64,000 bases of DNA from Phaeovulum sp. (GCF_030684035.1 NZ_JAUXPI010000023.1:16203-80202); one strand, 5' to 3'. Positions 24,008 to 33,826 are shown, counted from the first letter of the stretch. Made by a program: numbers and translations. Notes: a model not told the origin generated them from the sequence alone.

Positions 24008-24786
24008 GATCTGTGCCTTATCGACAACGGAGCAAAGGTTTCGGACTGGCGCAGCTCGCAATGCCCCTGCCGCGCCAGTTCCAGCACTGCGGCGAAAGTG
24101 GCGGCGGTGGCAGACCTGCGGCGGGCTGCATCGGCACGCCAGCCTTCGGGCAGAAAGCTTGCAAGATCGGTCCACTCACCGGCAAAGCCGATCAAGCCGC
24201 GCATCCGCTCCAGCGCCTGTTCCATGGTCCAGATGTTCTGCCGGTCGTAGGAAAAAGGGCGAAACTCGTCACGGGTGCGGATCCGCGCATAGGCCTGCAT
24301 CAGATCGAGCAAGGTCGCCGTGTAGCGCAAACGACGGATCAGCGCCGGGCCTTCGACCTCGCCGCGCGCAAAGAAATCCTGCCCGAGCCGCGCGCGCGCC
24401 ATCAGCCGCGCCGCCGCCTCGCGCATTGCCGCCAGCCGCTCAAGCTGAAATGCCAGATGTGCGGCCATGTCTTCGGCGCTCGGACCACTGTCCGAAGGGT
24501 CCGGCGGCAACAGCAGCCGCGATTTGAGAAACGCAAGCCAGGCCGCCATCACCAGATAATCCGCCGCAAGCTCAATCCGCAGCGCCTTGGCCTGATCGAC
24601 AAAGGCAAGGTATTGCTCGGCCAGTGCCAGCACCGAAATCCGGCGCAGATCAACCCGCTGGCTGCGCGACAGCGCCAGCAGCAGATCAAGCGGCCCCTCG
24701 AAGCCATCGACATCGACAATCAGCGCTTCACCGGCCAGCCGGTCGGCGACGCTGGGCGTATCGGTTTCGAAATCGGCATCAGGCAT
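24004..24786 (-). CDS. scpA: segregation and condensation protein A (kleisin)
   Basis: A 260-residue kleisin subunit of the SMC complex. The N-terminal motif VDGFEGPLDLLLALSRSQRVDLRRI is diagnostic and contacts the SMC neck; MAAWLAFLKSRLLLP follows. The C-terminal winged helix ends in ALELARQG-like sequence. The start is the ATG at 24786, which overlaps the nagZ stop by 8 bp; the longer frame upstream runs antisense-like through nagZ and is rejected. Operon order is SPOR-nagZ-scpA-scpB-small protein. Confidence 0.93.
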   Translation of the reverse strand: MPDADFETDTPSVADRLAGEALIVDVDGFEGPLDLLLALSRSQRVDLRRISVLALAEQYLAFVDQAKALRIELAADYLVMAAWLAFLKSRLLLPPDPSDSGPSAEDMAAHLAFQLERLAAMREAAARLMARARLGQDFFARGEVEGPALIRRLRYTATLLDLMQAYARIRTRDEFRPFSYDRQNIWTMEQALERMRGLIGFAGEWTDLASFLPEGWRADAARRRSATAATFAAVLELARQGHCELRQSETFAPLSIRHRS

Positions 24787-25783
24787 CGGGCGGGCCTTGC
24801 AAAACTGCCCCAAGTTCCGCCGCGAGGGCGCGGCTGTCAATGGGTTCGGGGCGGCGGCGGCAGGCAAGCGCTGCGGCGGCGCGGGCCTCGGCAGCGGGGC
24901 AAAGCGCCCCGGCGGCGGTAACCACCGCCTCCATCTCGGCCCGCTTGCCGTTGCAATGCAGCACCACATCGCAGCCCGCCGCCAACGCCGCCGCGCTGCG
25001 CCCGGAAAGCCCGCCCGAAAGCGCCTGCATCGAAATGTCGTCGGTCATCAGCAGGCCTCGAAATCCGATCGCCTCGCGGATCAACCCGATGATCGGGGCC
25101 GAAAGCGTCGCCGGGGCGTCGGCAAGCGCCGGGTAGCGCACATGCGCGGTCATCGCCATCGGCAGATCTGCAAGCGCGCGGAACGGGGCAAAATCCTCGG
25201 CACCAAGCGTTGCAGCATCCTCGGCCACCACTGGCAGCGCAAGGTGGCTGTCAACCTCGGCGCGGCCGTGCCCGGGCAGGTGCTTGAGCACCGGCAACAC
25301 CCCGCCCGCCAGCAGCCCCTTTGCCGCGGCGCGGGCATTGGCGGCAACCTCGGCTGCCGATTGGCCAAGGCAGCGCGGGCGCAAAAACGGGTGGGTGCGC
25401 GGCCCGGCAATATCGGCTGAGGGCGCACAATTCGCATCAATGCCAAGCGCTGCAAGCTCGGCCGCAATCAGCCTGTAGCGCAGCCAGAAACTTCGCGGCC
25501 CGGCCGCCCCGGCCCGCGCGGCCTGCGCAAGCGGGTCAAGCCAGGCGCGCCAGTGCGGCGCGCCAAGCCGCGCCACCCGCCCGCCTTCCTGATCGATCAG
25601 CACCGGGGCCTCGCGCCCGACGCTTTCGCGCAGATCGGCCACCAGCCGCGCCAGTTGCCAGGGGTCGGCGACATTGCGGCCAAAGAGGATGAAACCCCAG
25701 GGGTCTGCATCGCGAAAGAACGCCGCTTCTTCCGCCCCCAGCCAAAGCCCCTCGCAGCCAAGAATGGCGGCGCTTGCGGGCAT
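24779..25783 (-). CDS. nagZ: beta-N-acetylhexosaminidase NagZ
   Basis: A 334-residue glycoside hydrolase family 3 enzyme that removes N-acetylglucosamine from anhydro-muropeptides in cytoplasmic peptidoglycan recycling. The signature VLPVLKHLPGHGRAEVDSHLALP includes the catalytic Asp/His dyad region, and LLMTDDISMQAL contains the nucleophile aspartate. IDQEGGRVARLG is conserved near residue 95. The start at 25783 overlaps the upstream SPOR gene stop by ATGA. Its product can feed the AmpG/AmpR signal in beta-lactam response, but no such genes are here. Confidence 0.94.
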   Translation of the reverse strand: MPASAAILGCEGLWLGAEEAAFFRDADPWGFILFGRNVADPWQLARLVADLRESVGREAPVLIDQEGGRVARLGAPHWRAWLDPLAQAARAGAAGPRSFWLRYRLIAAELAALGIDANCAPSADIAGPRTHPFLRPRCLGQSAAEVAANARAAAKGLLAGGVLPVLKHLPGHGRAEVDSHLALPVVAEDAATLGAEDFAPFRALADLPMAMTAHVRYPALADAPATLSAPIIGLIREAIGFRGLLMTDDISMQALSGGLSGRSAAALAAGCDVVLHCNGKRAEMEAVVTAAGALCPAAEARAAAALACRRRPEPIDSRALAAELGAVLQGPPDA

Positions 25784-26787
25784 CAGAAAACCTGTGCGGG
25801 AATGCAGTTGGTCTGTTCCGCCGCCAGCGCCGCGCAGAACTGGCGCGCCTCGTCGGCATTGCCAAACCCCGCCACGCGCAGCCGGTAGAACACCCGGCCA
25901 CCGCTTTCGGCGCTCTGGATCACCCGCTGCTTGCCGGCAATCAACGCTTCGAACCGCGCCGCAACCCGGTCCCATTCGGCGCGGGCAAGCTCAGGCGAGG
26001 CAAAGGCCCCAAGCTGCACCAGCCGCATTCCGGGCACCAATGCCTCGGGCGCAAGATCTAGCGCGCTGGCCGCCGATGCCAGCAGCAACCGCGCCGGGCG
26101 CGCCGCGGGCTTGGGTGAGCGCACCACGCCCGGCACCGATTCGGGCACCAGATCGGCGCGCGCGGTCGCGGCCACCGCCGTGCCCGAGCCCAGCGGCCCG
26201 GCATGGGCCGCGGGCGTCAGCGCCGCGCCATAGGCCATCGCTTCGGCAAGCGCCAGAATCACCGCATCCGGTTCCTCGCCGGGTGCAAGCGGCAACCCCG
26301 GCGCGCCCGCCTCGGGCAGGGCGGCAAACCGGTCAAGCTGCGGCGCAGCTGTTGCGGCCGCCGGAGCCACGGCCGCCGGGGCCGGGGCGGTACCCGCGGC
26401 CAATGGTGCCAGTGCCGCCATCGGTGCATCGGTTGCTTCAAGCTCGATCGGGCGTGGCGCCAGCACCACCTGTTCAGGCATGGCGCGCGCGGTGCCGCTT
26501 GCCGCCACCGCAGTTACCGAAAGCCCGACATGGCGCGCCAGCTCGCCGCCCGGATCAGCGGGCGCAATCCGCGCCGGGCCTTCGAGCGCGCGGATCACCG
26601 GCACCCCCGCCACATCGCGCACCGCCAGACGGTAGCCCCAGACCGCGAGCCCGCCGACAAGCGCCAGCGAGACCAGAACCGCGGCAGTGTTGAAGAGCCC
26701 CTCGACCAGCGCGGTCGCGGGCAAGGCCTCGGGCGGCTCATCGCCAAAACCCGCATCACCGCTATCGCGGAGGGGAATGCTCGCCAT
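25783..26787 (-). CDS. SPOR-domain membrane protein
   Basis: A 334-residue protein with a short cytoplasmic N-terminus, one membrane helix (about 31-53, TAAVLVSLALVGGLAVWGYRL region), a long Ala/Pro-rich periplasmic linker and a C-terminal SPOR domain (about 255-330, RLVQLGAFASPELARAEWDRV...FYRLRVAGFGNADEARQFCAAL). SPOR domains bind denuded peptidoglycan glycans at the division septum. It lies between argS and nagZ; overlap with nagZ suggests joint expression of septal and recycling functions. Confidence 0.88.
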   Translation of the reverse strand: MASIPLRDSGDAGFGDEPPEALPATALVEGLFNTAAVLVSLALVGGLAVWGYRLAVRDVAGVPVIRALEGPARIAPADPGGELARHVGLSVTAVAASGTARAMPEQVVLAPRPIELEATDAPMAALAPLAAGTAPAPAAVAPAAATAAPQLDRFAALPEAGAPGLPLAPGEEPDAVILALAEAMAYGAALTPAAHAGPLGSGTAVAATARADLVPESVPGVVRSPKPAARPARLLLASAASALDLAPEALVPGMRLVQLGAFASPELARAEWDRVAARFEALIAGKQRVIQSAESGGRVFYRLRVAGFGNADEARQFCAALAAEQTNCIPAQVF

Positions 26788-26872
26788 GCCTGCCTCGCTG
26801 CCGGTTATCCGGCTTAGCCTTCTTGCGCCGGACCCGCCGGCCTGCCTCGTCGCCCTGCCGTTTGCGCTTTGC

Positions 26873-28615
26873 TCAGCGCATTTCCTCGGCGGGGGTCACA
26901 CCCAGAATAGCAAGACCTGCGGAAATAACAACGCCCGCGGCCCGTGCCAGGGCGATTTTCGCCTGCGAGGTTGCGGCGTCGGCCTGCAGGAAGCGCAAGC
27001 TCGGCTCGTCATTGCCACGGTTCCACAAGGAATGCAGATCCGATGCCAACTCATAAAGGTAAAATGCGATCCGGTGCGGCTCGTGGCCCCTGGCGGCAAT
27101 CTCGACCAGTCGCGGCCATTCCGCGATGCGCTTGGCAAGCGCAAGCTCGGCCTCGTGCGACAGCCCGGAAAGGTCCACCCCGGCAAGTGCTGCATCGGTG
27201 ACCTCGATCCCCGCCTCCGCAGCCTTGCGCAACACCGACCGCACCCGCGCATGGGCATATTGCACATAAAACACCGGATTGTCCTTCGACTGTTCCAGCA
27301 CCCGCGCAAAGTCGAAATCCAGCGCCGCGTCGTTCTTGCGTGTCAGCATCACGAAGCGGGTTACATCGGCCCCCGCCTGTTCGACCACATCACGCAGCGT
27401 CACGAATGTGCCCGCGCGCTTGCTCATCTTGAACGGCTCGCCGTTCTTCCAGAGCTTCACCAACTGGATAAGCTTGATGTCGAGCGGCACACGCCCCCCC
27501 GAAAGAGCCGAAACCGCCGCCTTCATCCGCTTCACATAGCCGCCGTGATCCGCCCCGAGCACGTCGATCAACTGGTCAAAGCCACGCTGGATCTTGTCGT
27601 AATGGTAGGCGATGTCGGGGGCAAAATAGGTCCATGACCCATCCGATTTCTGCACCGGCCGGTCCTGATCGTCGCCATGCGCGGTCGAGCGGAACAAGGT
27701 CTGCACCCGCGGTTCCCAATCCTCGGGGGTCTTGCCCTTCGGCGGCTCCAGCGTGCCCTCGTAGATCAGCCCCTGCGCGCGCAGCGCGGCAATCGCCGCC
27801 TCGATCTTGCCGGTGCCGTAAAGCGCCTTTTCGCTGGAGAAAACGTCCATATGCACATTAAGCAGTGCCAGATCGGCGCGGATCATCGCCATCATCGCTT
27901 CGGTGGCAAAGGCGCGCAGATCGGCAAGCCAGACCGCCTCCGGCTGGTCGATCAGCCGGGTGCCGTATTTTGCCTTCAGCGCCTCGCCGACGGGAATGAG
28001 GTAATCGCCGGGGTAGAGCCCCTCGCGGATTTCCGGCTCGAGGCCATTGGCCTCGCGGTAGCGCTCATAGGCCGAGCGCGCCAGCACATCAACCTGCGCG
28101 CCGCCATCGTTGATGTAGTATTCGCGCGTCACCGCATAACCCGCGAAATCCAGAAGTGCCGCAAGCGCATCGCCGAAGACCGCGCCGCGCACATGGCCCA
28201 CATGCATCGGCCCGGTGGGGTTGGCGGAAACGAATTCGACATTGACCCGCGCCCCGGCCCCAAGCGCCGAGCGCCCGAAATCCGGCCCCTTGGCAAGCGC
28301 CGCCTTGACCACCTCGCGCCAGGCCCCCGGCACCAGCCGCAGGTTCAGGAACCCCGGCCCCGCCACTTCGGCCAGCGCGATGCGCCGATCGCGCCCGAGC
28401 CTCGCGGCCAGATCGTCGGCCAGAACACGCGGATTGACCCCGGCAGGCTTGGCCAGAACCATCGCCGCATTGGTTGCCATGTCGCCATGCGCCGGATCGC
28501 GCGGCGGCTCCACCGCCACCGCCTCCATCGCCAGCCCGGCAGGCAAGGCCCCTGCCGCCTGCATCTCTTCCAGCGCGCCAATGACAGCGGCGCGGATCTC
28601 GGCAAAAAGGTTCAT
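26873..28615 (-). CDS. argS: arginyl-tRNA synthetase
   Basis: A 580-residue class I synthetase charging tRNA-Arg. The HIGH motif appears as [18 protein letters not shown] and the KMSKS loop as [14 protein letters not shown]. The N-terminal tRNA D-loop recognition domain (about 1-110) and C-terminal anticodon DALR domain (about 460-580) are present. The start is [11 protein letters not shown] at 28615, since the frame upstream runs into repeat sequence. The DEAD-box helicase gene lies on the other strand beyond a 300-bp gap. Confidence 0.97.
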   Translation of the reverse strand: MNLFAEIRAAVIGALEEMQAAGALPAGLAMEAVAVEPPRDPAHGDMATNAAMVLAKPAGVNPRVLADDLAARLGRDRRIALAEVAGPGFLNLRLVPGAWREVVKAALAKGPDFGRSALGAGARVNVEFVSANPTGPMHVGHVRGAVFGDALAALLDFAGYAVTREYYINDGGAQVDVLARSAYERYREANGLEPEIREGLYPGDYLIPVGEALKAKYGTRLIDQPEAVWLADLRAFATEAMMAMIRADLALLNVHMDVFSSEKALYGTGKIEAAIAALRAQGLIYEGTLEPPKGKTPEDWEPRVQTLFRSTAHGDDQDRPVQKSDGSWTYFAPDIAYHYDKIQRGFDQLIDVLGADHGGYVKRMKAAVSALSGGRVPLDIKLIQLVKLWKNGEPFKMSKRAGTFVTLRDVVEQAGADVTRFVMLTRKNDAALDFDFARVLEQSKDNPVFYVQYAHARVRSVLRKAAEAGIEVTDAALAGVDLSGLSHEAELALAKRIAEWPRLVEIAARGHEPHRIAFYLYELASDLHSLWNRGNDEPSLRFLQADAATSQAKIALARAAGVVISAGLAILGVTPAEEMR

Positions 28616-28685
28616 GTCGCATCCCCTTCGTTGGCCACGGTCCTGCCAGAGCGCCCGCGCGGCGTCAATGCCAAGGCCCCCTGAT

Positions 28686-28729
28686 GCGGGGGCCAGCCCC
28701 CGCACCCCCGGGATATTTCCCTGAAGCAG
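28686..28729 (+). repeat. dispersed hairpin element, copy 6a
   Basis: Stem GCGGGGG (28686-28692) with CCCCCGC (28697-28703), then ACCCCCGGGATATTTCCCTGAAGCAG-type tail ending at 28729. Together with the next copy it forms an inverted pair in the 300-bp gap between argS and the helicase; otherwise that gap holds only the helicase promoter and leader. Confidence 0.75.
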
Positions 28730-28740
28730 TCTTGCCGATT

Positions 28741-28782
28741 GCTTCAGCAAAATATCCCGGGGTGCGGGGCAGCGCCCCGCCC
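28741..28782 (-). repeat. dispersed hairpin element, copy 6b
   Basis: Minus-strand copy: stem GCGGGGC/GCCCCGC (28764-28770 with 28774-28780), then CACCCCGGGATATTTTGCTGAAGC. It faces copy 6a across 11 bp, so the two together can also form one large cruciform. Confidence 0.75.
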
Positions 28783-28794
28783 GCGCCTGCGCAA

Positions 28795-28823
28795 TTGACC
28801 TTTGGCGGCATTTGCTCTAGGTC
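28795..28823 (+). promoter_or_regulatory. predicted promoter of DEAD-box helicase gene
   Basis: TTGACC (28795-28800) and TAGGTC (28818-28823) with a 17-bp spacer. Transcription would begin near 28830, leaving a leader of about 85 nt before the start codon. Confidence 0.55.
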
Positions 28824-28915
28824 ACTCTGGCCGCGACCGGCGGCACTGCCCGGGACGCCCGGATTTCGCGTCCCCCTTCACACCATGCGGTCCGATGCCG
28901 CATTCAAGGACGCTG

Positions 28916-30532
28916 ATGACCAAATTTTCCGACCTGAAACTGGACCCTGTGGTCCTTTCCGCCATTGCCGATGCCGGCTATGAAACCCCGACCCCGATCC
29001 AGGCTGGCGCGATTCCGCATGCGCTCGAAGGCCGCGACGTGCTCGGCATTGCCCAGACCGGCACCGGCAAGACCGCGAGCTTCGTGCTGCCGATGATCAC
29101 GCTCCTCGGCCGTGGCCGGGCGCGGGCGCGGATGCCGCGCTCTCTGGTGCTGTGCCCGACGCGCGAGCTTGCGGCGCAGGTGGCGGAGAACTTCGATACC
29201 TATGCGAAATACACCAAGCTGACCAAGGCGCTGCTGATCGGCGGGGTTTCCTTTGGCGAGCAGGACAAGCTTATCGACCGGGGTGTCGATGTGCTGATCG
29301 CCACGCCGGGCCGTCTTCTGGACCATTTCGAGCGCGGCAAGCTGTTGCTCACCGGCGTGTCGATCATGGTGGTGGACGAGGCCGACAGGATGCTCGACAT
29401 GGGTTTCATTCCCGATATCGAGCGCATCTTCCAGCTTACCCCGGCGGCCACCCGGCAGACGCTGTTCTTTTCAGCCACCATGGCGCCCGAGATCGAGCGC
29501 ATCACCAAGGCTTTCCTGAAAAACCCCGCGCGCATCGAAGTGGCGCGCCAGGCGACGGCTTCGGAAACCATCGAGCAGCGGCTTTACGCGATCCAGCCGA
29601 CGCGGCGCGACCAGTCGGCCAAGCAAAAGCGCGAGGTGCTGCGCGCGCTGATCCGTTCGGAGGGTGCCGCCTGCACCAACGCGATCATCTTCTGCAACCG
29701 CAAGACCGAAGTGGACGTGCTGGCCAAGTCACTGAAACAGCATGGCTTCAACGCGGCACCGATTCACGGCGATCTGGACCAGAGCACCCGCACCCGCACG
29801 CTGGACGGGTTCCGCGATGGCACGGTGCAATTCCTGATCGCCTCGGATGTGGCAGCGCGCGGGCTCGACATTCCGGCGGTGAGCCATATTTTCAACTTCG
29901 ACGTGCCGAGCCATGCGGAAGACTACATTCACCGGATCGGCCGCACCGGCCGCGCCGGGCTGAAAGGCAAGGCCTTCTCGATTGCCACCCCGGCCGACGA
30001 AAAATACCTCGGCGCGATCACCGCGCTCATCAAGATGCCGATCCCGGCGGGCGAATTGCCCGAAGGCTTCGCCTTTTCGGAGGCCTCGCAGCAGCCGCCG
30101 CGCGCGCGCGATGAAAAACCCGCGCGCGGTGGCAGCCCGCGCAGCCGCAGCGGTTCTTCGCGCGGCCGCGGCGAGCGCGACGAGCGGCGGAGCGAGAAAC
30201 CCGCGCCGCAAGCGGCAATGCCGGAAGCAGAGGCTGCTCCGGTGGCCGAAGCCGTTGCCGAGGCCCCGGCGGCCGCGCGCGATGATCGCCGCCCCCGCAG
30301 TGAGCCGCGCGAGCGCAACGAATCGCGCGAGCGCCAGGAACCGCGCGAACGCAGCGATGCCCGCCCGCCGCGCAGCGAGCCGCGCGAGCGGCGCGAAGGT
30401 GGCGGCGCGCCGGTGCGCGGTCTTGGCGACCATGTGCCCGATTTCATCCTGCGCTCGTTCCGGACCACGGCGCAAACCGCAAAGTCCGCTGACCCCGAAA
30501 GCAGCGACGACGACGACAAAAGCGGGGCCTGA
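28916..30532 (+). CDS. DEAD-box ATP-dependent RNA helicase (RhlE-like)
   Basis: A 538-residue RNA helicase. Conserved motifs in order are the Q-motif (GYETPTPIQAGAIP), I AQTGTGKT, Ia PTRELAAQ, II VDEADRMLD, III FFSATM, IV IIFCNRKTE, V DVAARGLDI and VI HRIGRTGRAG; the core ends near residue 375. The rest is a disordered tail rich in Arg, Glu, Pro and Ala, with repeated EPRER-like units at about 455-497, ending in an acidic SSDDDDKSGA. It probably unwinds rRNA or mRNA structure, with possible association with the RNase E degradosome. AAGGA precedes the ATG at 28916; the open frame to 28802 is leader. Confidence 0.93.
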   Translation: MTKFSDLKLDPVVLSAIADAGYETPTPIQAGAIPHALEGRDVLGIAQTGTGKTASFVLPMITLLGRGRARARMPRSLVLCPTRELAAQVAENFDTYAKYTKLTKALLIGGVSFGEQDKLIDRGVDVLIATPGRLLDHFERGKLLLTGVSIMVVDEADRMLDMGFIPDIERIFQLTPAATRQTLFFSATMAPEIERITKAFLKNPARIEVARQATASETIEQRLYAIQPTRRDQSAKQKREVLRALIRSEGAACTNAIIFCNRKTEVDVLAKSLKQHGFNAAPIHGDLDQSTRTRTLDGFRDGTVQFLIASDVAARGLDIPAVSHIFNFDVPSHAEDYIHRIGRTGRAGLKGKAFSIATPADEKYLGAITALIKMPIPAGELPEGFAFSEASQQPPRARDEKPARGGSPRSRSGSSRGRGERDERRSEKPAPQAAMPEAEAAPVAEAVAEAPAAARDDRRPRSEPRERNESRERQEPRERSDARPPRSEPRERREGGGAPVRGLGDHVPDFILRSFRTTAQTAKSADPESSDDDDKSGA

Positions 30533-30555
30533 CCGCTGATCGGCAAGAACCGGAA

Positions 30556-30589
30556 CGCCCGCAGCAAGCAACTGCGGGCGCTTTCGTTT
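30556..30589 (+). terminator. intrinsic terminator after helicase gene
   Basis: Perfect 9-bp stem CGCCCGCAG (30556-30564) and CTGCGGGCG (30572-30580), 7-nt loop, followed by CTTTCGTTT. It ends the helicase message and lies 16 bp before the converging rnj stop. Confidence 0.85.
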
Positions 30590-30604
30590 GGGAAATCCGT
30601 CGGT

Positions 30605-32284
30605 TCAGTCGGCCAGAAGCCGCGACACCACCAGTGTCACCTCGGGCTTCTTGCCGATCTCTTCCATCGTCACCTGGCGCACGATCCGGCGGATTGCCTC
30701 GTCAAGCTTTTCGTCGGACGCGATCACCTTGGCATCGGCACGTTCCAGAAACTCGGCAAGTTCCGCCTCGATCTGCGCATCAAGCGCCGCGCCCGAGCGG
30801 CCCTGCGCCGCCAGCCCCATCAGCTCCACCCAGGCGTCGCCAAGCGGCAGGTCGTCTTCGTCCACGATCACCGTGACCAGCACATGCCCGCCCATCGCCA
30901 TCCGCAGCCGGTCGCGCACCACGCCATCCATCGCGCCGATCAACACCGAGCCGTCAAGGTAGCTGCGCCCGGCCTCGATGAATTCCACCACTTCGGGAAA
31001 GTTGCCGGTAAGGTCGAGCATGGTGCCATTGGTCGCGACCTCTGACGCAATGCCCTTGGCGCTGGCGATCTTGGCATGTTCGCGCATGTGCCGGTGTTCG
31101 CCATGCATGGGAATGAGAATCTGCGGGCGCACAAGGTCGTGCACTGCCTCCAGATCGGGGCGATTGGCGTGGCCGGAAACGTGGTAGAGGCCGCCGCGGT
31201 CATCGACCACCTCGACCCCGATTTCCGAATAGGCGTTCATGATGCGGATCACGCCGCGTTCGTTGCCGGGAATGGTCTTCGAGGAAAACAGGAAGGTGTC
31301 GCCCTCCTTCATTTCAAGCCCCAGGTACTTGCCGCGCGAAAGCTGCGCCGAGGCGGCGCGTCGCTCGCCCTGGCTGCCGGTGACGATCAGCATCAGCCGG
31401 TTGCGGGCAACCTTTTGCGCCTCTTCGGGTTGCAGAATGGCGGGAAACCCGACCAGCACCCCGGTTTCGATCGCCGCCGCGGTCATCCGCTTCATCGCGC
31501 GGCCGAGCAGGCAGACCTGCCGCCCGGCAGCGGTAGCCGCCTCGGCAAGGGTCTTCAGCCGCGCCACGTTCGAGGCAAAGGTGGTCGCCACCACCATGCC
31601 GGTCTGGGCCGCGATGAACTCGGTCAGCGGCACCGCCAGCGACGCCTCCGAGCGGCCCGGATGCGGGCTGAAGACGTTGGTCGAATCGCAGGTGAGCACC
31701 TTGACGCCCGCGCCCTCCTGCGCGATCTCGTGCCAGACCTGCGGATCAAAGGCCTCGCCCACCACCGGGCTGCCATCAAGCTTGAAGTCGCCGGTATGGA
31801 CGATGCGGCCCGCAGGCGTGTCGATCACCAGCGCCGAGCTTTCCGGAATCGAATGGCTCACCGGCACGAACTGCACCCGAAACGGCCCCGCCTCGACCAC
31901 CTCGGGGCGCGGCAGGTGGATGTGCAGCGCCTCGGTCGGCAGCCCTGCTTCCTCGAACTTCAGTTCGGCCAGCCGCCCGGTGAACTTGCGCAGATGCACC
32001 GGCGCCTTGAGGCGCGGCCAGTAATGCGCCAGCGCGCCAAGGTGGTCCTCGTGCCCGTGGGTGATGAAGATCGCCTCAAGCCGCGCCGCATTGGCCTCGA
32101 GCCAGCCGATATCGGGCAGGATGAGGTCGATGCCGGGCGAGGTATCCATGTCGGGAAAGGTCACCCCAAGATCGACCAGAATCAGCCGCTCCGCCCCTTC
32201 GGGACCATAGCCGTAAACATAGGCGTTCATCCCGATCTCGCCGGCACCGCCAAGCGGAAGGTAGATCAACCGGTTCTTCTTCAT
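30605..32284 (-). CDS. rnj: ribonuclease J
   Basis: A 559-residue metallo-beta-lactamase/beta-CASP ribonuclease with 5'-3' exo- and endonuclease action on RNA. The zinc site HGHEDHLGAL is at about residues 76-85; further ligands are seen in VSHSIPES, HTGDFKLD and the C-terminal PMHGEHRHM; SGHANRPDL is the beta-CASP signature. Alphaproteobacteria commonly carry RNase J beside RNase E, as here. The start overlaps the coaX stop by ATGA. The gene is the last of the nuo-birA-coaX-rnj series. Confidence 0.95.
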   Translation of the reverse strand: MKKNRLIYLPLGGAGEIGMNAYVYGYGPEGAERLILVDLGVTFPDMDTSPGIDLILPDIGWLEANAARLEAIFITHGHEDHLGALAHYWPRLKAPVHLRKFTGRLAELKFEEAGLPTEALHIHLPRPEVVEAGPFRVQFVPVSHSIPESSALVIDTPAGRIVHTGDFKLDGSPVVGEAFDPQVWHEIAQEGAGVKVLTCDSTNVFSPHPGRSEASLAVPLTEFIAAQTGMVVATTFASNVARLKTLAEAATAAGRQVCLLGRAMKRMTAAAIETGVLVGFPAILQPEEAQKVARNRLMLIVTGSQGERRAASAQLSRGKYLGLEMKEGDTFLFSSKTIPGNERGVIRIMNAYSEIGVEVVDDRGGLYHVSGHANRPDLEAVHDLVRPQILIPMHGEHRHMREHAKIASAKGIASEVATNGTMLDLTGNFPEVVEFIEAGRSYLDGSVLIGAMDGVVRDRLRMAMGGHVLVTVIVDEDDLPLGDAWVELMGLAAQGRSGAALDAQIEAELAEFLERADAKVIASDEKLDEAIRRIVRQVTMEEIGKKPEVTLVVSRLLAD

Positions 32285-33060
32285 GCCGCGTGGGCCTCCT
32301 TGTTGAACCGATGGATCAGCACCAGCCCGTGCATCGTCAGATCATCTTCGACCGCCTCGAAGAGATCGAAGCCAGCATCGAACAGCGCCGCCAGACCGCC
32401 GGTGGCGATCACCCGCATCGGGCGGGCGCGCTCGCTCCTTATCTGGCGCACGATGCCTTCCACAAGCCCGATATAGCCAAAGTAGATGCCCGACTGGATA
32501 CAGGCGACGGTATTGGTGCCGATCACCTGCGTCGGGTGCGAGATATCGACATGCGGCAGCGCCGCCGCCGCCATGTGCAGCGCCTCAAGGCTGAGGTTGA
32601 CGCCGGGCGCAATGACGCCGCCGATATAGGCACCATCAAGATCGATTACGTCAAAGGTGGTGGCGGTGCCGAAATCGACCACGATCAGGTCGCCACCGAA
32701 GCGGTCGAATCCGGCCACCGTGTTCACCAGCCGGTCAGGCCCGACCGTGGTGCCCTGATCGACGCGCGGGGCAACCGGCAGCGCGCAATCGGGTTTGCCC
32801 ACCACCAGCGGGCGGCAGCCGAAATAGCGATCACAGAGCACCCGCAGGTTGAACACCACGCGCGGCACGGTCGAGGAAATGATCGCGGCGTTGATCCGCG
32901 CCTCGATATTCGTCAGGGCCATCAGCGACGAGAGCCAGACGAAATATTCATCAGCCGTGCGCCGGTGGTCGGTGGCAATCCGCCAGGTTGCCAGAAAGCG
33001 CGTGCCATCCCAGACCGAAAACACGGTGTTGGTGTTGCCGAAGTCGATGCAGAGCAGCAT
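32281..33060 (-). CDS. coaX: type III pantothenate kinase
   Basis: A 259-residue CoaX-type kinase catalysing the first step of coenzyme A synthesis. Typical motifs are LLCIDFGNTNTVFSVWDG (phosphate 1), DQGTTVGPDRLVNTVAGF with the catalytic aspartate, VVDFGTATTFDVID (phosphate 2) and GGVIAPGVNLSLEALH. It overlaps rnj downstream and follows birA by 18 bp. Type III kinases are not inhibited by CoA feedback, which is a family property. Confidence 0.96.
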   Translation of the reverse strand: MLLCIDFGNTNTVFSVWDGTRFLATWRIATDHRRTADEYFVWLSSLMALTNIEARINAAIISSTVPRVVFNLRVLCDRYFGCRPLVVGKPDCALPVAPRVDQGTTVGPDRLVNTVAGFDRFGGDLIVVDFGTATTFDVIDLDGAYIGGVIAPGVNLSLEALHMAAAALPHVDISHPTQVIGTNTVACIQSGIYFGYIGLVEGIVRQIRSERARPMRVIATGGLAALFDAGFDLFEAVEDDLTMHGLVLIHRFNKEAHAA

Positions 33061-33078
33061 GCGAGCCTCCCTCGGCTT

Positions 33079-33822
33079 TCAGAAAAACACTTCCGCGGCG
33101 GCAATCGCCACCCGGCCTTCAGCGGTCCGCAGCACCATGGCACCGCGCGCATCGATGGTATCAAAGGTGCCGGTGCGGGTCTCGGTGCCGGTGCGGGCGG
33201 TCACTTCCTGCCCAAGCCGCGCCGCCCGCGCCAGCCAGGCGGTGCGGATCGGCGCAAAACCCCAGGTCTCGAACTGTGCTTGCCAGCGGGCGAAGGCGGC
33301 GGCGAGATAGGTCAGGAATTCTTCGGGCAAAAGCCGCGCGCCGGTTTCGGGGGCAAGCGCCACCGGCGGCACCGCGCCCGGCTCCAGCGTGCCCGCATCG
33401 GGCACTGCCACCAGATTGACCCCGATGCCGATCAGCAACTGGCCGATGCCCTGCCCGGCACCGTGGCTTTCAAGCAATATGCCCGCCACCTTGCCGCCAT
33501 TCAGCAGCACATCATTGGGCCATTTGATCGCCAGCCGCGCCTGCGGCCCGGCCACTGTCGCCAGCGCCTCGTGCAGCGCCAGCGCCGCGACAAAGGAATA
33601 GAGTGCGGCCTCGGCAGGCCCGCGACCGGGGCGCAGGCTGAGCGTCGCCGCGAAATTGCCCGGCGGGTCGCGCCAGTCGCGGCCACGCCGCCCGCGCCCG
33701 GCGGTTTGCCTGTGTGCCATCACCCAGGTCGGGGCAGCGCCTTCGGCCAGCTTCGCGGCAGCCGTCATCGTGCTCTCGACCGCGTCGAGAACGTGGCGCG
33801 CCACGCCCTCGGGCCATGTCAC
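33079..33822 (-). CDS. birA: biotin-[acetyl-CoA-carboxylase] ligase
   Basis: A 247-residue biotin protein ligase that attaches biotin to carboxyl carrier proteins. It shows AHRQTAGRGRRGRDW (biotinyl-AMP loop), KWPNDVLLNGGKVAGILLES and the C-terminal SH3-like cap. There is no N-terminal helix-turn-helix, so it should not act as a transcriptional repressor. I choose GTG at 33822 (peptide start VTWPEGVARHVLD read as Met), five bases beyond the nuoN stop, because the upstream frame is antisense-like and arginine-rich. Targets in this window include the methylcrotonyl-CoA carboxylase alpha subunit. Confidence 0.88.
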   Translation of the reverse strand: MTWPEGVARHVLDAVESTMTAAAKLAEGAAPTWVMAHRQTAGRGRRGRDWRDPPGNFAATLSLRPGRGPAEAALYSFVAALALHEALATVAGPQARLAIKWPNDVLLNGGKVAGILLESHGAGQGIGQLLIGIGVNLVAVPDAGTLEPGAVPPVALAPETGARLLPEEFLTYLAAAFARWQAQFETWGFAPIRTAWLARAARLGQEVTARTGTETRTGTFDTIDARGAMVLRTAEGRVAIAAAEVFF

Positions 33823-33826
33823 CCCA

